Below the pieces are notes generated by a model. That model was not told where the DNA came from and did no database searches. It was given only the letters and a program-made list of their open reading frames with translations. The position numbers were made by a program, and so were the translations under genes. Below are positions 33,605 to 42,661 of a stretch of 64,000 nucleotides of DNA, piece by piece. How positions within the stretch are numbered: position 1 is the first letter of the stretch; every line of letters begins with the position of its first letter. Origin of the DNA: Sutterella megalosphaeroides (GTDB lineage: Bacteria; Pseudomonadota; Gammaproteobacteria; Burkholderiales; Burkholderiaceae_F); the NCBI RefSeq assembly GCF_003609995.1, contig NZ_AP018786.1, positions 1,622,001 to 1,686,000 on the forward strand, read 5' to 3'.

Positions 33605-35401
33605 ATGAGTAAGGACCTTCAGCACGGCGCCAACGCCCGCCGCACCGGAGGGTTGCGCCGGTGCTTCGCGCGGCTTTTGGAGAAGTCGTCCGGAGCGCTC
33701 GCAGGGCTCGCTCGATTCGTCCGTGCAACGCCCGGCCGGCAGAGCGTTGAAGCCTGTGACCGAAAGCAGCCGACGGACTTCCTGCCTCGACGCCCGGTGG
33801 GCAATCCGTCTTTCAGAACGCGCGTCTTCCGTGCGAGCGCCGCGGCGACTCTGGCCTTCACGGTCGTGACGGGCGCCGTGCTCTTTTACTACGCATACGA
33901 AGAGGCGGCCGAGCATCAGGACGACACCCTTGAAGAGGTTTCCGGGGTGCTCGCGCGCTTCGTGATTTCGGGAAACGGCGCGAAGGCCGCGAAGTGGCCT
34001 TTGGATGCCGCGTTCGTCTTCTCGATGGACGACGACGATCTGGAGGACGTTTATGAAATCGAACGGAACGACCCCGCGTCGCGGATCCCCGCGGGGACGC
34101 CCGTACTCGTTCATACGTTGCACCACGGCGGGGCGGGCGTCCCCGTCGTCTTTCGCGTCGACATTCGGCCGGGGCTCCAGACCCTTCCGATCGACGGGGT
34201 CGACTACCGCATGCACGTGAGGACCCTTCGCGGCGGCACCCACATCGCGGTCGCCCAACGCACGAACGAACTTCTTGAGAACGCCGCGATCGCCGCGCTC
34301 TGGGTGGTGCTTCCGATCGTCACGTCGGGCGTGGTGATCGCGCTTCTGACGGGGCTTCTCTTTTATCGACTCCTTCTTCCCGTCGAGGCCGCGGCGCGCA
34401 CCTTGAATGCACGCCGAGCAGACGATCTGTCGCCGCTTGTAACGGAAGGGCTTCCCGCGGAAGTGCTCCCGATGGCCCGAAGCTTCAACGGGTTGCTTGC
34501 GCGCGTGACGGAACTGCGCGAGCGCGAAGCGCGATTCGTCGCGGATGCCGCGCACGAATTGCGTACGCCCCTGGCGGCGCTTCTCCTTCGTATCGAGCGG
34601 CTCGCGGAATCCGAAACCATTCGGACGCTCTCGCCCGAAACCCGAGCTGAGGTCGATCGCCTTACGGCCGCAACCGAACGGCTCGTGCGGATGGTGAATC
34701 AGTTGTTGGCGCTCAAACGCGCGGAAGTCGAAGCCGCGCAAAGCCGACAGGCGCCGCAAGCAACGAACACTTCAAACACGTCGACCGCTTCGGCCGCTTC
34801 GAACGATTCCGGTTCCGCCCAATCTCTACGCGCACCGCTTGACGAAACCGTGGGCCCGGTCGTCGAAGCCCTCTGGGATGAGGTGGAAAAGAAACGAATC
34901 GACCTCGAAGTGACGGGCCTCGACGATCTCGAGATCGACGGCCGTTTCCCCGCCGCCGCGATGCCCGCGGACGCGCTCCACGGAATGCTGAGAAATCTCT
35001 TGGAAAACGCCGTACGCTACACGCCCGAGGGCGGGCGGATCACGATCGACCTCGCGCTTGGGAACGATGCAAACCCGAACGACGACACTCACGCCCTCCT
35101 TCGCGTCTCCGACACGGGCCCGGGGATCCCCGAAGCGGAGCGCTCGCGCGTGTTCGATCCCTTCTATCGCGTGCTCGGAACGGGGGTCGACGGAACGGGC
35201 CTGGGCCTTGCGATCGTGAAGACGATCGCCGGGAAATACGGCGTGAAGGTGACGCTCTCGGACGCAGCCGTTTCCACCGGCTCGACCGACGGTACCGACA
35301 AGGCCGCCGACGGCGCCGCATCCTCTCCCGTCCGCTCGGGGCCGGGGCTCTGCGTCACGCTCCTTCTGCCGCTTGCGTCGAATCCAACTGAATCCGCCTG
35401 A
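33605..35401 (+). CDS. QseC/PmrB-like sensor histidine kinase
   Basis: A 598-residue inner-membrane kinase, partner of the regulator just upstream. An N-terminal cytoplasmic stretch of about 75 residues is longer than usual. Helix 1 is ATLAFTVVTGAVLFYYAY, followed by a periplasmic sensor region of ~130 residues with an acidic cluster (DDDDLEDVYEIE). Helix 2 is ALWVVLPIVTSGVVIALLTG. Next come HAMP, the His box FVADAAHELRTPLAALLLRIE, the N box LRNLLENAVRYTPEGG, a G1 motif (VSDTGPGIPEAE) and G2 (GTGLGLAIVKTIA). The acidic periplasmic cluster recalls Mg2+/Fe3+-sensing kinases such as PhoQ or PmrB, an inference only. GAGGG before ATG 33605 decides the start. Confidence 0.93.
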   Translation: MSKDLQHGANARRTGGLRRCFARLLEKSSGALAGLARFVRATPGRQSVEACDRKQPTDFLPRRPVGNPSFRTRVFRASAAATLAFTVVTGAVLFYYAYEEAAEHQDDTLEEVSGVLARFVISGNGAKAAKWPLDAAFVFSMDDDDLEDVYEIERNDPASRIPAGTPVLVHTLHHGGAGVPVVFRVDIRPGLQTLPIDGVDYRMHVRTLRGGTHIAVAQRTNELLENAAIAALWVVLPIVTSGVVIALLTGLLFYRLLLPVEAAARTLNARRADDLSPLVTEGLPAEVLPMARSFNGLLARVTELREREARFVADAAHELRTPLAALLLRIERLAESETIRTLSPETRAEVDRLTAATERLVRMVNQLLALKRAEVEAAQSRQAPQATNTSNTSTASAASNDSGSAQSLRAPLDETVGPVVEALWDEVEKKRIDLEVTGLDDLEIDGRFPAAAMPADALHGMLRNLLENAVRYTPEGGRITIDLALGNDANPNDDTHALLRVSDTGPGIPEAERSRVFDPFYRVLGTGVDGTGLGLAIVKTIAGKYGVKVTLSDAAVSTGSTDGTDKAADGAASSPVRSGPGLCVTLLLPLASNPTESA

Positions 35402-35439
35402 GACAAAACCCAAGCGATACACACGGTTACATTCTCCGC

Positions 35440-35467
35440 CTTGAACCGAGGCTTTTAAGCTCCATAT
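35440..35467 (+). promoter_or_regulatory. Likely sigma-32 (RpoH) promoter of hsp20
   Basis: CTTGAAC at 35440-35446 and CTCCATAT from 35460 are 13 bases apart, close to the heat-shock consensus CTTGAAA / CCCCATNT. The transcript would begin near 35475, giving a leader of about 170 bases. Confidence 0.65.
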
Positions 35468-35540
35468 AGGAAGTAAGGAAAGAGAGAAACGCCGAGTACC
35501 GCAGGCTTGCGGCACTGCGCTTTTCCCGGTTATTCCCGCG

Positions 35541-35640
35541 GGCGCTTCGAGCGCGGCACCGGTACTTCGTGCCGGCAGCTCGTGCCGGACGTGAGCCGTC
35601 CGGACGCTCGAAGGCGCCTCCCGGGGAATTTCGGAGGAAT
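35541..35640 (+). promoter_or_regulatory. Structured hsp20 leader, candidate RNA thermometer
   Basis: 35541-35553 (GGCGCTTCGAGCG) pairs with 35605-35618, enclosing two smaller hairpins (CCGGTAC/GTGCCGG and CCGGACG/CGTCCGG). Beyond it CCTCC at 35617-35621 can pair with the ribosome-binding site GGAGG at 35633-35637 across an 11-base loop. Such masking of the ribosome site is typical of heat-sensing leaders of small heat-shock genes. Confidence 0.5.
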
Positions 35641-35645
35641 GTGTT

Positions 35646-36119
35646 ATGTTGTTCCCGACTCTCTATCGCGAAAATCTCTTTGACGGTCTCGATCCTTTCG
35701 ATCGGATGATGAACGGCACGAACGGCTGGGGGCTCGAATTCCCGACCGAAAAGCGCGATCCGCTTTTCGGCAAGCACGCCGCGCGCGTGATGCGCACCGA
35801 CATCCGCGAAACGAAGACGGGGTACGAGCTTGACATCGATCTGCCGGGCTTCAAGAAGGAGGACGTCACGGCAGAACTCAAGGACGGCTACCTCACGATC
35901 TCCGCCTCGAAGTCGCTCGAACGCAAGGGTGACGAAAAAGAACACGGTCATTACCTGCGCCGCGAACGCTACGAGGGCTCCTGCTCGCGGAGTTTCTACG
36001 TGGGCGAGGCCGTCACGGAAGACGACGTGAAAGCGAAGTTCGAGGACGGGATCCTCAAGATCTCGCTCCCGAAGAAGGAAGCCGTTCAAGCTCAAAAGCG
36101 CACGATCGCAATTGAATAA
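35646..36119 (+). CDS. Hsp20 small heat-shock protein
   Basis: A 157-residue ATP-independent holdase chaperone that binds unfolding proteins in the cytoplasm. The alpha-crystallin domain spans about residues 50-145: RTDIRETKTGYELDIDLPGF, then LTISASKS, YLRRERYEGSCSRSFYV and the closing FEDGILKISLPK. The C-terminal I-x-I-like motif appears as TIAIE. GGAGGA nine bases before the ATG is the ribosome site and can be masked by an upstream CCTCC. A likely sigma-32 promoter lies about 200 bases upstream. It stands alone between terminators. Confidence 0.95.
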   Translation: MLFPTLYRENLFDGLDPFDRMMNGTNGWGLEFPTEKRDPLFGKHAARVMRTDIRETKTGYELDIDLPGFKKEDVTAELKDGYLTISASKSLERKGDEKEHGHYLRRERYEGSCSRSFYVGEAVTEDDVKAKFEDGILKISLPKKEAVQAQKRTIAIE

Positions 36120-36161
36120 CGGGGCGAGACGCCTGCACAAGCGGGCGTCCCTTCCACCGCC

Positions 36162-36198
36162 GCCCGCTCGGGGATTCGCTTGCCCGGGCGGGCTTTTT
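36162..36198 (+). terminator. Terminator after hsp20
   Basis: GCCCGC / GCGGGC, with an inner CGGG/CCCG pairing, followed by TTTTT. Confidence 0.75.
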
Positions 36199-36334
36199 CG
36201 TTTTCGAATTCGGGCGGTAGAATACCCGTTCGTCGCCGCAAGCGATCCCAGAAGCGTCGGAAGAAAAGCTGAACGCGTCCGACGCCCCAACGCACCGGGG
36301 CACGCTGCCCCGGGCTCTCCTACGGAGGAATTTC

Positions 36335-36919
36335 ATGACTCGACACGCTCTCTTCATCGACGCGGGCTGCACCTTCGGGCACTCGCAGGGCGGGCTCTCG
36401 CACGCTTTCGTCGACCTCGGTCGTCGTACGCTCGAATCGCTCGGTTGGACGACCGACGTCACCCGCATCGACGACGGCTGGGTCGTCGAAGACGAGGTCC
36501 GCAAAATTCTCGCCGCCCGCCTGATCGTGATCCAGACCCCGGGCTGGTGGATGAGCACGCCCTGGAAGCTCAAAAAGTACCAGGACGAAGTCTTCGTCAT
36601 GCCCGAACTCTGCGGCGGCGACGGTCGCAGCCGCCACGATCCCTCGAAGCTCTACGGCTCGGGCGGTTTCCTCACCGACAAGCACTACCTCCTTTCCTCG
36701 ACCTGGAACGCGCCCCTCGAAGCGTTCGAGGACCCGAAGCAGTTCTTCGGCGGCGTCAGCATCGACGGCGTTTTCCTGCCGCTCCATCGCACGATGGCCT
36801 TCCTCGGCTTGAAGGCGTTGCCCTCCTTCATGGCGAACGACGTCATCAAGAACCCGCAGATCGACGCCGACATGAAGCGCTTCGTCGCGCACCTCGAAGG
36901 GGCGGTGAAGGACCTCTGA
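36335..36919 (+). CDS. MdaB-like NADPH quinone reductase
   Basis: A 194-residue flavodoxin-fold protein of the modulator of drug activity B family, FAD-dependent two-electron quinone reductases that protect against semiquinone radicals. Visible motifs are LFIDAGCTFGHSQGGLSHAF at the N-terminus (phosphate-binding loop), IVIQTPGWWMSTPWKLKKYQ at about residues 63-82, a flavin-contacting TSTWNAP-type segment (LLSSTWNAPLEAF), and a late LPLHRTMAFLGLKALPSF. GGAGGA precedes the ATG. Monocistronic by its terminators. Length is normal for the family. Confidence 0.88.
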   Translation: MTRHALFIDAGCTFGHSQGGLSHAFVDLGRRTLESLGWTTDVTRIDDGWVVEDEVRKILAARLIVIQTPGWWMSTPWKLKKYQDEVFVMPELCGGDGRSRHDPSKLYGSGGFLTDKHYLLSSTWNAPLEAFEDPKQFFGGVSIDGVFLPLHRTMAFLGLKALPSFMANDVIKNPQIDADMKRFVAHLEGAVKDL

Positions 36920-36951
36920 TCGGGTTTTGATCGAACTCGGGTTCATACGCG

Positions 36952-36989
36952 AAACGCCCCCGGAAGCCTTCGGGCCGCCGGGGGCGTTT
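36952..36989. terminator. Bidirectional terminator between mdaB-like gene and autotransporter
   Basis: AAACGCCCCCGG / CCGGGGGCGTTT, a 12-bp stem with a 14-base loop between convergent genes. Confidence 0.8.
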
Positions 36990-37069
36990 GTTCGTTTCCC
37001 GCCTCCTGCGTTTTTGCGCCGACCGTATCCCGGCCGGCACGCAAAGCAACACGCAGAGAGCTCGGAGCC

Positions 37070-40000
37070 TTAGAAGTTCCAGCGAATCCCTACGTTCCCC
37101 GCATATTCGCGGGTGTAGTCGTCGCCTTCTTCGCGGGAGAGTTGAGCCCAGAAGACCGTGTTCGTCCCCAGGGCCTTCGTGACGCCGAGCCCGTAGTAGA
37201 AGCGCGTTCCGAGAATGTCGGCCTCATAGTGCGCGTCGTTGACGTTGATCGTCTCTTCGCCCAAGAACTCGTGGTTGACGCCGAACTTCCCGTAGAACTC
37301 GAGGTCGCGCTTTCCGTCGAGCATCGACGTGTACCCGAACGTCACCCCCACACGGCCGGTAAGGCTGTCGGTATTCGACTGCTCGAGCACCATGCCGTTG
37401 TCAAGCACGAAGCGTTCGCCCCGAATCGCGTAATAGGAGAGCTGTGCGGAAGGTTCCGCAAACCAGCTGCCTTTGTCACCCCAACGCCAGGCGAAACCCG
37501 TTTCGGCGGAGGCACCCCACGCCGTGGTCGAATAACTCCCCTTGTAGGCGGTCGCACCGTCGGCCATCACGCCGTCGAGGTCCTGATCGTACCAGTCGAA
37601 GGAGGCCGTCAGGTCAAGGTACGCACCGAGCTCTCCCGGGTTCGTGTGCGTTGCGTAGAACGTCACGCCCGCCCCCTGCCCGTCGGTATCGACGTCCGTA
37701 CGGCCCTTGCCTTCGCCGTTCGAATCCAGGAACCGCACGAGCGCACCCGCGGTCCAATCGGAGGCACCGAGCTTCGTGTCCGCCCCGAACATCAAGGTCG
37801 AGGTTTCCGCATCGTAGGCCGACCCCCCGACGCCCGTGAGCCGATCCCTCGTCGCGGTCACGCGCGCCCAAACCCCGTGCTCGCCGCCGTAACGAATGTC
37901 GCCGAGACGTTCGCGCAACGTATCGAGGTGCGCGAGATACTGAGCGATCTGCAAGCCGAAACTCGCCACCGAGGCCGTGTCGTCGGCCGTCGGGGAGGTC
38001 TCGTCGGTCTTGCGGAGGTAGTAGTACACATCGTTCGCTTCAGCGAAGTAGGCGTCGCCGTACTCGTTTTCGGGGTCGCTCAGGAAGTACTCCGAGAGCG
38101 CCTCGCTCAGATTCCCCGTCGTGTCCTCGTACGCGGCGAGTTCGTAGAGAAACGCCCCGGCCTCGGCGCGTCGCCCGACGATCGGGTTCTCCGAGAGCTC
38201 GAGCCGGAGATTGTGTTCGGGCGTCGAATCAAGAACCAGGATCTTCGAGCGCTCGGCAAGTTGCACTCCGGTCGATGCGACTTCGAGCATCGCGTAGGGC
38301 TTGTTCGCATCCACCGACCCGAACACCGTGATGAAGCCGCCTTCGTTGGCGACGTCATCCGTTTCGCCGAGATTCACGTCCAAGCGGAAAATACCCGCGT
38401 GTTCCTTATCCTCAAGCGAAACGCCCGAGAAATGACGGATGTCGAGTACGTGGCTCCCGAAGCCCGGCAACACACCGCTTCCCGGCGGAACGACGGTTTC
38501 GTCGTGATTCGCGAGGATGATGCGCGCCCCGTCCGAGAGGTTGAGATGCGTGACCTTCGAATTTCCCGTGACGTCCCAGAAGGATCCTTGCCCGAAAGAG
38601 AGATTCATGTCCTCCATCCAGAGACCGGCGTACTGGGAGAAAAGTGCGTCGATCTCCTCCTGCGTCATGTCTTCGTAGAGGTCGACGTGCGTCGCCCCGC
38701 GCAGAAAGCTGCCCTCGTTGAAGTTTGCTCGAAGCGCGGCGTTGTTGGCGGTAACCCACAGATCGCCCGTGAGCCGAAGGTGTTTTCCCGTCTCGGGCGT
38801 GAGGTCCACCTCCGAATCCCACATGCCGTTGTCGACCACCACCGCATAGGCGGGCGAAGCCGACGCGTCGTTCGTATCGAGCCGCACGGCGCTCACGACG
38901 GTGTTGCCCGTGAGCGCGATCGAATGGTCGCGCCAGTAAAATCCGTAGATCGTCTCGGCGTTCGCTTTGAGGTCGACCGTCACGTCACCGAGATTCATTT
39001 CCTCACCGTAGTTGTTGACACCGTAGATACCGTAGACCGTATCGATGTCCTTCGACGGCAGCGAAGCGGTGACGCTTACCCGGCCGGCGTGCAAAGAACC
39101 GTGGTTGCGAATGTCGATGCCGCCCGCATAGAAAGCGCTCCCGACGTTCGTCACATTCGCGGTCACGGCGGGCGCGGCAAAGCTCGATCCGTCGAGAAGC
39201 AACGCTTCGGCGTTGCCGAGTTCAAGCATCTTCGTTCCGTCGTACGCACGATCGTCGGAAGACCAAACGGGTTGAATCGTCGCATTGCCGCCGTCTATGG
39301 AAATCACGACGTCCTTCGCCACGTTGAAGCTCATCCCGATCCGGTCGTCGTTGCTGCCCGAAGCCTGCAGACCGACGCCGAAGAGCCCGAAGGCCTCGGC
39401 GCTTTCTATTGGGTGCCATGATCCAACCGCCGAGCACGCCGTTGCGGCCGCTCACGGTAATGTCAACGTTGCCGGCCACGCTCGCCGCGGCGATCCCGGT
39501 GACGACACCGCCCTGCAGCAGGTACGAGGTGTTGATACGCTTGAGGCTGCTTTCGCTGCCGCCGCCGCGGCGGTCGTCGAAAACGGTCCAGCCATAGCGT
39601 TGCTGCCACGTCGGGTACGAGCCGTCGTCGGGAACCGGTCGGCGCTCTTGGGCCGACTGACTGTCCATGTTGATGAGGTTGATGTCAAGATCGCCCCCGA
39701 TGTGAATCTCGCCGAGCCCGATGGCGATACCGGCGGTGAAATCCCCGACGTCCGTGGCTTTCCGGTGGTTGACGTCGCCCGAAATGTCAAGGCCGGCATT
39801 GACGGTAAGCGAAGGATGACCTGTCCAGGCCCCGGTACGGTCGGTCGAAGTTCTGGCAACGAGAATCCCGGCATGGGGATTGTTCGTCATGTCGATGGCG
39901 AGGGTTTTCGCCTCTTTCAAATCGATCGTCACGTCGCCGGGATATTCGCCGTAGGCACTGCTTGAATAATTGACGAGCCCGATCGTCGCGTCGCGGAAGT

Positions 40001-40220
40001 CGCCGTGCGCGAGCGGACTCCTGAGCACGGCGTTTTCGAGCGTGATCGAGGTCGAACCCGAGTGATCGGCACCTTCGACCCACACGTGGAAGTTCTCCCA
40101 GGATCCCGGAAGGTCAATCCATTCCTCGTCGGTGAGTGCGAAAGCCGGCGACGAGAGAGCGACAACCATCGCAAGGACCAGTGGCCGAATGCAGTCGTTC
40201 GTTCGATTGAGTGCGGTCAT
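37070..40220 (-). pseudogene. Autotransporter adhesin-like gene, interrupted by a frameshift
   Basis: A type V secreted protein. ATG 40220 follows GGAGGA by seven bases and opens a Sec signal peptide (PLVLAMVVALSSPAFA). The passenger is a repetitive beta-helix with pieces such as VTIDLKEAKTLAIDM and AGNVDITVSGRNGVLGGW. At about 39400-39425 the frame changes by +1: GGW is followed in the other frame by EAFGLFGVGLQASGSNDDR. The second frame runs to the stop at 37070, through the rest of the passenger and an autotransporter barrel of about 280 residues ending VGIRWNF (C-terminal Phe). Joined, the product would be about 1,050 residues. Unless the shift is a sequencing error or is bypassed, the passenger fragment cannot reach the surface. 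Confidence 0.82.
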
Positions 40221-40783
40221 ACCAAATCCTCCGTTGATAACGAGACGTTTTGGTTTTTTAAGGATCCTCCGAAGGCTGTGAAATTCCGGATCACATAGTC
40301 TCCCGCAGGGACCCACCGTCTTCATCATCGCTCCCCATGCGTTCGGTCGCCAACCTTTCTACCTACATGGTTTTCCCTTGGTGCCCCTCCGACGCCCCGA
40401 CTTCGCCTTCTCCTCCCGGCCTTGCAAAGCTCACACCGAAAGCCCCTCCCGGAAAACCTGCGGGCCTTCCGGGGACATACGATGCCGACGGTACGGGTGG
40501 TAGAACTCGATTACGGGAGCTTGTAGTTGTAGGTGACGCCCGCGTCAACGAGCACGTCGTTCCGGTTGTCGCTCTTGCGAAGATCCGGAAAGGAGGAGCA
40601 CAGGATGCCGGAAAAAGACGCGCGCTCGCAGGCGCCCCGCGCGCTTGTCCGGAAAATCCCGCCCCTGCCCGACGTCCTATAATCGCGCAAATCTACGACT
40701 GCGTTTTGCTCCCGACGACTTCTCCGGGAAGACGTCGCCTTCATACCGCATTTCTCGTTCATCCCATACTTGGAGACCCTCCC
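40221..40783. other. Intergenic region with autotransporter promoter and a possible outer-membrane protein remnant
   Basis: About 560 bases. On the minus strand a short open stretch ends at 40511 with DNRNDVLVDAGVTYNYKLP before a TAA, which resembles the last strand of an outer-membrane barrel but has no upstream gene body. On the plus strand CTATAAT near 40678 is a -10 candidate for the small membrane protein gene. No complete gene is supported. Confidence 0.3.
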
Positions 40784-41236
40784 GTGAGCCGCCTCTACAC
40801 GATCCTCCTTCTTTTTGCCACACTCGTTCTTTGGGGGACGGGCCTCTCGCGCCTTGCGCCCTACCTCGAGTCGTCCGCGCTTCTCAAAGACGCTCTCCCC
40901 GCCTTCGCGGGCCTTGCCGCGCTCGCGGGGCTCGTCGCGAAGGGCGTTCTCACGAGCCGCGTGCCGCTCGAAGAACGGCACCCGCTCAATTCGGCCCTGG
41001 CGCTTACGATGCTCTTTTCGATCGTCGTTGCCTATGCGGACCTCTTCTTTCTCGAAGGGCGCGTCTTTGACGTGCTCCTTGACGCGCTCGGGCTCGCGTT
41101 TTACGCCTCGGGCGATTCGAAATTCGACGTCACGATCGGAACCGCCTTCGGGATTTTGCACCCCGTCCTCTTTACGATTGCCGCCGTCGCGGCACTCCTC
41201 GGTTTTTTCGCGAAGACGAGTACCCGCAAGCACTGA
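40784..41236 (+). CDS. Unrecognised small membrane protein (150 residues)
   Basis: Not recognised as a named family. GTG at 40784 is preceded by GGAGA and opens directly into a first helix (YTILLLFATLVLWGTG). Three more helices follow: DALPAFAGLAALAGLVAKGVL, ALALTMLFSIVVAYADLFF and FGILHPVLFTIAAVAALLGFF, so four in all. A polar loop between helices 3 and 4 holds GDSKFDVTIG. The frame extends about 450 bases upstream of this GTG but that part has non-coding character. A terminator follows. No partner is adjacent. Confidence 0.6.
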   Translation: MSRLYTILLLFATLVLWGTGLSRLAPYLESSALLKDALPAFAGLAALAGLVAKGVLTSRVPLEERHPLNSALALTMLFSIVVAYADLFFLEGRVFDVLLDALGLAFYASGDSKFDVTIGTAFGILHPVLFTIAAVAALLGFFAKTSTRKH

Positions 41237-41299
41237 CGGGGCCGAACCCCGAGCGACTCGACCGCCCGCCCCCCCGACGGCTCGAAAGTCACCGAAAAC

Positions 41300-41343
41300 C
41301 GATCCTGCTCGGCTCGTCGGTCGGCGAGCGCGGGATCGTTTTT
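41300..41343 (+). terminator. Terminator after the small membrane protein gene
   Basis: CGATCC-TGCTCG pairs imperfectly with CGAGCG-GGGATCG and is followed by TTTTT. Confidence 0.65.
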
Positions 41344-41551
41344 CGTTTGGACTTTACGTTTCCCCTCGTCCCCGGCCTTTTCCCCGCGCGACCTCGCATG
41401 GTCCTCGCCTGGTCCTCGGACGATCGCCCGCCCGAAAGACCGTTCGGTTTACCCGACCGATTTTTCGTTCCCACGGGGTCCCGTTCGCTCCGAAAAGTTC
41501 GAATTCACACCCAGTCCCCGGATACGGGCGTCCCGCGATGATGTAATTTTT

Positions 41552-41580
41552 TTGACATCGCCGAGACTGTATTTTTTATA
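41552..41580 (+). promoter_or_regulatory. Strong sigma-70 promoter upstream of the TetR gene
   Basis: TTGACA at 41552-41557 and TTTATA at 41575-41580 are 17 bases apart in an AT-rich stretch. The transcript start near 41587 leaves a ~190-base leader to the TetR start. The rest of the 543-base gap 41237-41779 holds the terminator above and no gene that I can support. Confidence 0.6.
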
Positions 41581-41779
41581 AAGATCCGCAGACTCGCGCA
41601 AAGAAATGTATCCGTGTGCAACAACCCCGTCGATGCCGCGTCGAGCCTTTTCTAAGATTCGCGTATGACAGCCGCGTTCGGCGCAAGCGAACGATTTTTG
41701 ACGGAATGCCCGCCCCGAACGCTCGATCTAGAAGAACTCTCCTGCAAACGACGTGAAGTCGCTTTCGCAAAACAACATC

Positions 41780-42511
41780 ATGATCGACTCTTCCAGCGAT
41801 ACCTTACCGAAGCCCATCACGGGGGTGCGTCGCCGCATGACACCCGCCGAACGTCGCGATCAGCTTCTGGCGTGCGCGCGCAAACTCGTTGAGAAAAACG
41901 GCTTTCAAGCCTTGTCCTTGAACGACGTCGCCCGAGCGGCGGGCGTGGCGCGAGCGCTTGCCTACCACTACTTTCCGAACCGGCGCGAACTGATCGACGC
42001 GCTCCTCATGCTTGAGTACAAGACGTTTATGGAGCGCCTGACGCCGCCCGAGGGTCTCTCGATGGAGGAGCAGTTCGAATACCTGCAACATCGGCTCTCG
42101 GAAACGTTCTTTTCCGAAAAGCCCCGTCTCACGTTGCAGATCTTCGACGTGCAGGACTTTCAGGACATTTCGACGGGGGCCTTCGAAAAGCACCTCAATT
42201 CCGCGGTCGCTCTTTACACCCGCGTTCTGAAGCTTGACTCGGAGCCTATGGTGCGCATCGTTATCGGCGCCTATTTCAAGTTTGCGCGTGCCTACTTGCA
42301 CGGAATCGTTGTGAAACAAGCAACGACGGCTCTGCGAAAGGAACGGCTCGAACGCGTGCAGGTCTACCTGCGCGACCGACTCCTTTGCGCGGTTACGGGA
42401 ATTTCCGACGACGACCTGAAGCCCGAATCGCTTGAAGTGATCTGCTTCTGGCGCGCATACGCAAAGCGCGTCTGCGGCAAGACCGTCACCGTGCCCGAGT
42501 GCGCCGACTGA
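41780..42511 (+). CDS. TetR/AcrR-family transcriptional regulator
   Basis: A 243-residue repressor-type regulator. The DNA-binding domain is at about residues 20-65: RRDQLLACARKLVEKNGFQA, then LNDVARAAGVARALAYHYF with the recognition helix. A mostly helical ligand domain follows, without a recognisable subfamily. The start is uncertain: ATG 41780 is used here; an in-frame GTG at 41753 is possible, and neither has a good ribosome site. No divergent or downstream transporter is adjacent (queF follows after a hairpin), so the target is not evident. Confidence 0.88.
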   Translation: MIDSSSDTLPKPITGVRRRMTPAERRDQLLACARKLVEKNGFQALSLNDVARAAGVARALAYHYFPNRRELIDALLMLEYKTFMERLTPPEGLSMEEQFEYLQHRLSETFFSEKPRLTLQIFDVQDFQDISTGAFEKHLNSAVALYTRVLKLDSEPMVRIVIGAYFKFARAYLHGIVVKQATTALRKERLERVQVYLRDRLLCAVTGISDDDLKPESLEVICFWRAYAKRVCGKTVTVPECAD

Positions 42512-42600
42512 CCGTTCCGACGGAGCGTTTGAGATTCGCACGGCCGCGCACGTGTGCATTGACCGCGCGTTTCCGTCTACAATTCCGCACGATTCCTCGT

Positions 42601-42639
42601 CGAGCCGGTTCCGACCCGCGCGTCGGACCGGCTCGATTT
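42601..42639 (+). terminator. Long hairpin between the TetR gene and queF
   Basis: CGAGCCGG-TCCGAC pairs with GTCGGA-CCGGCTCG (14 bp, one bulge) and is followed by ATTTTC. It ends 23 bases before the queF start, so it may act as terminator of the upstream gene or as a leader element of queF. Confidence 0.6.
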
Positions 42640-42661
42640 TCTTCATACGCATTGCTTAGTC

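Noticed and set aside
37142-39421. A 759-codon open frame on the plus strand opposite the autotransporter.
   Set aside because: It is antisense to a clear passenger and barrel sequence, has biased Arg/Val/His composition from GC-rich reverse reading, and no ribosome site or recognisable domain.
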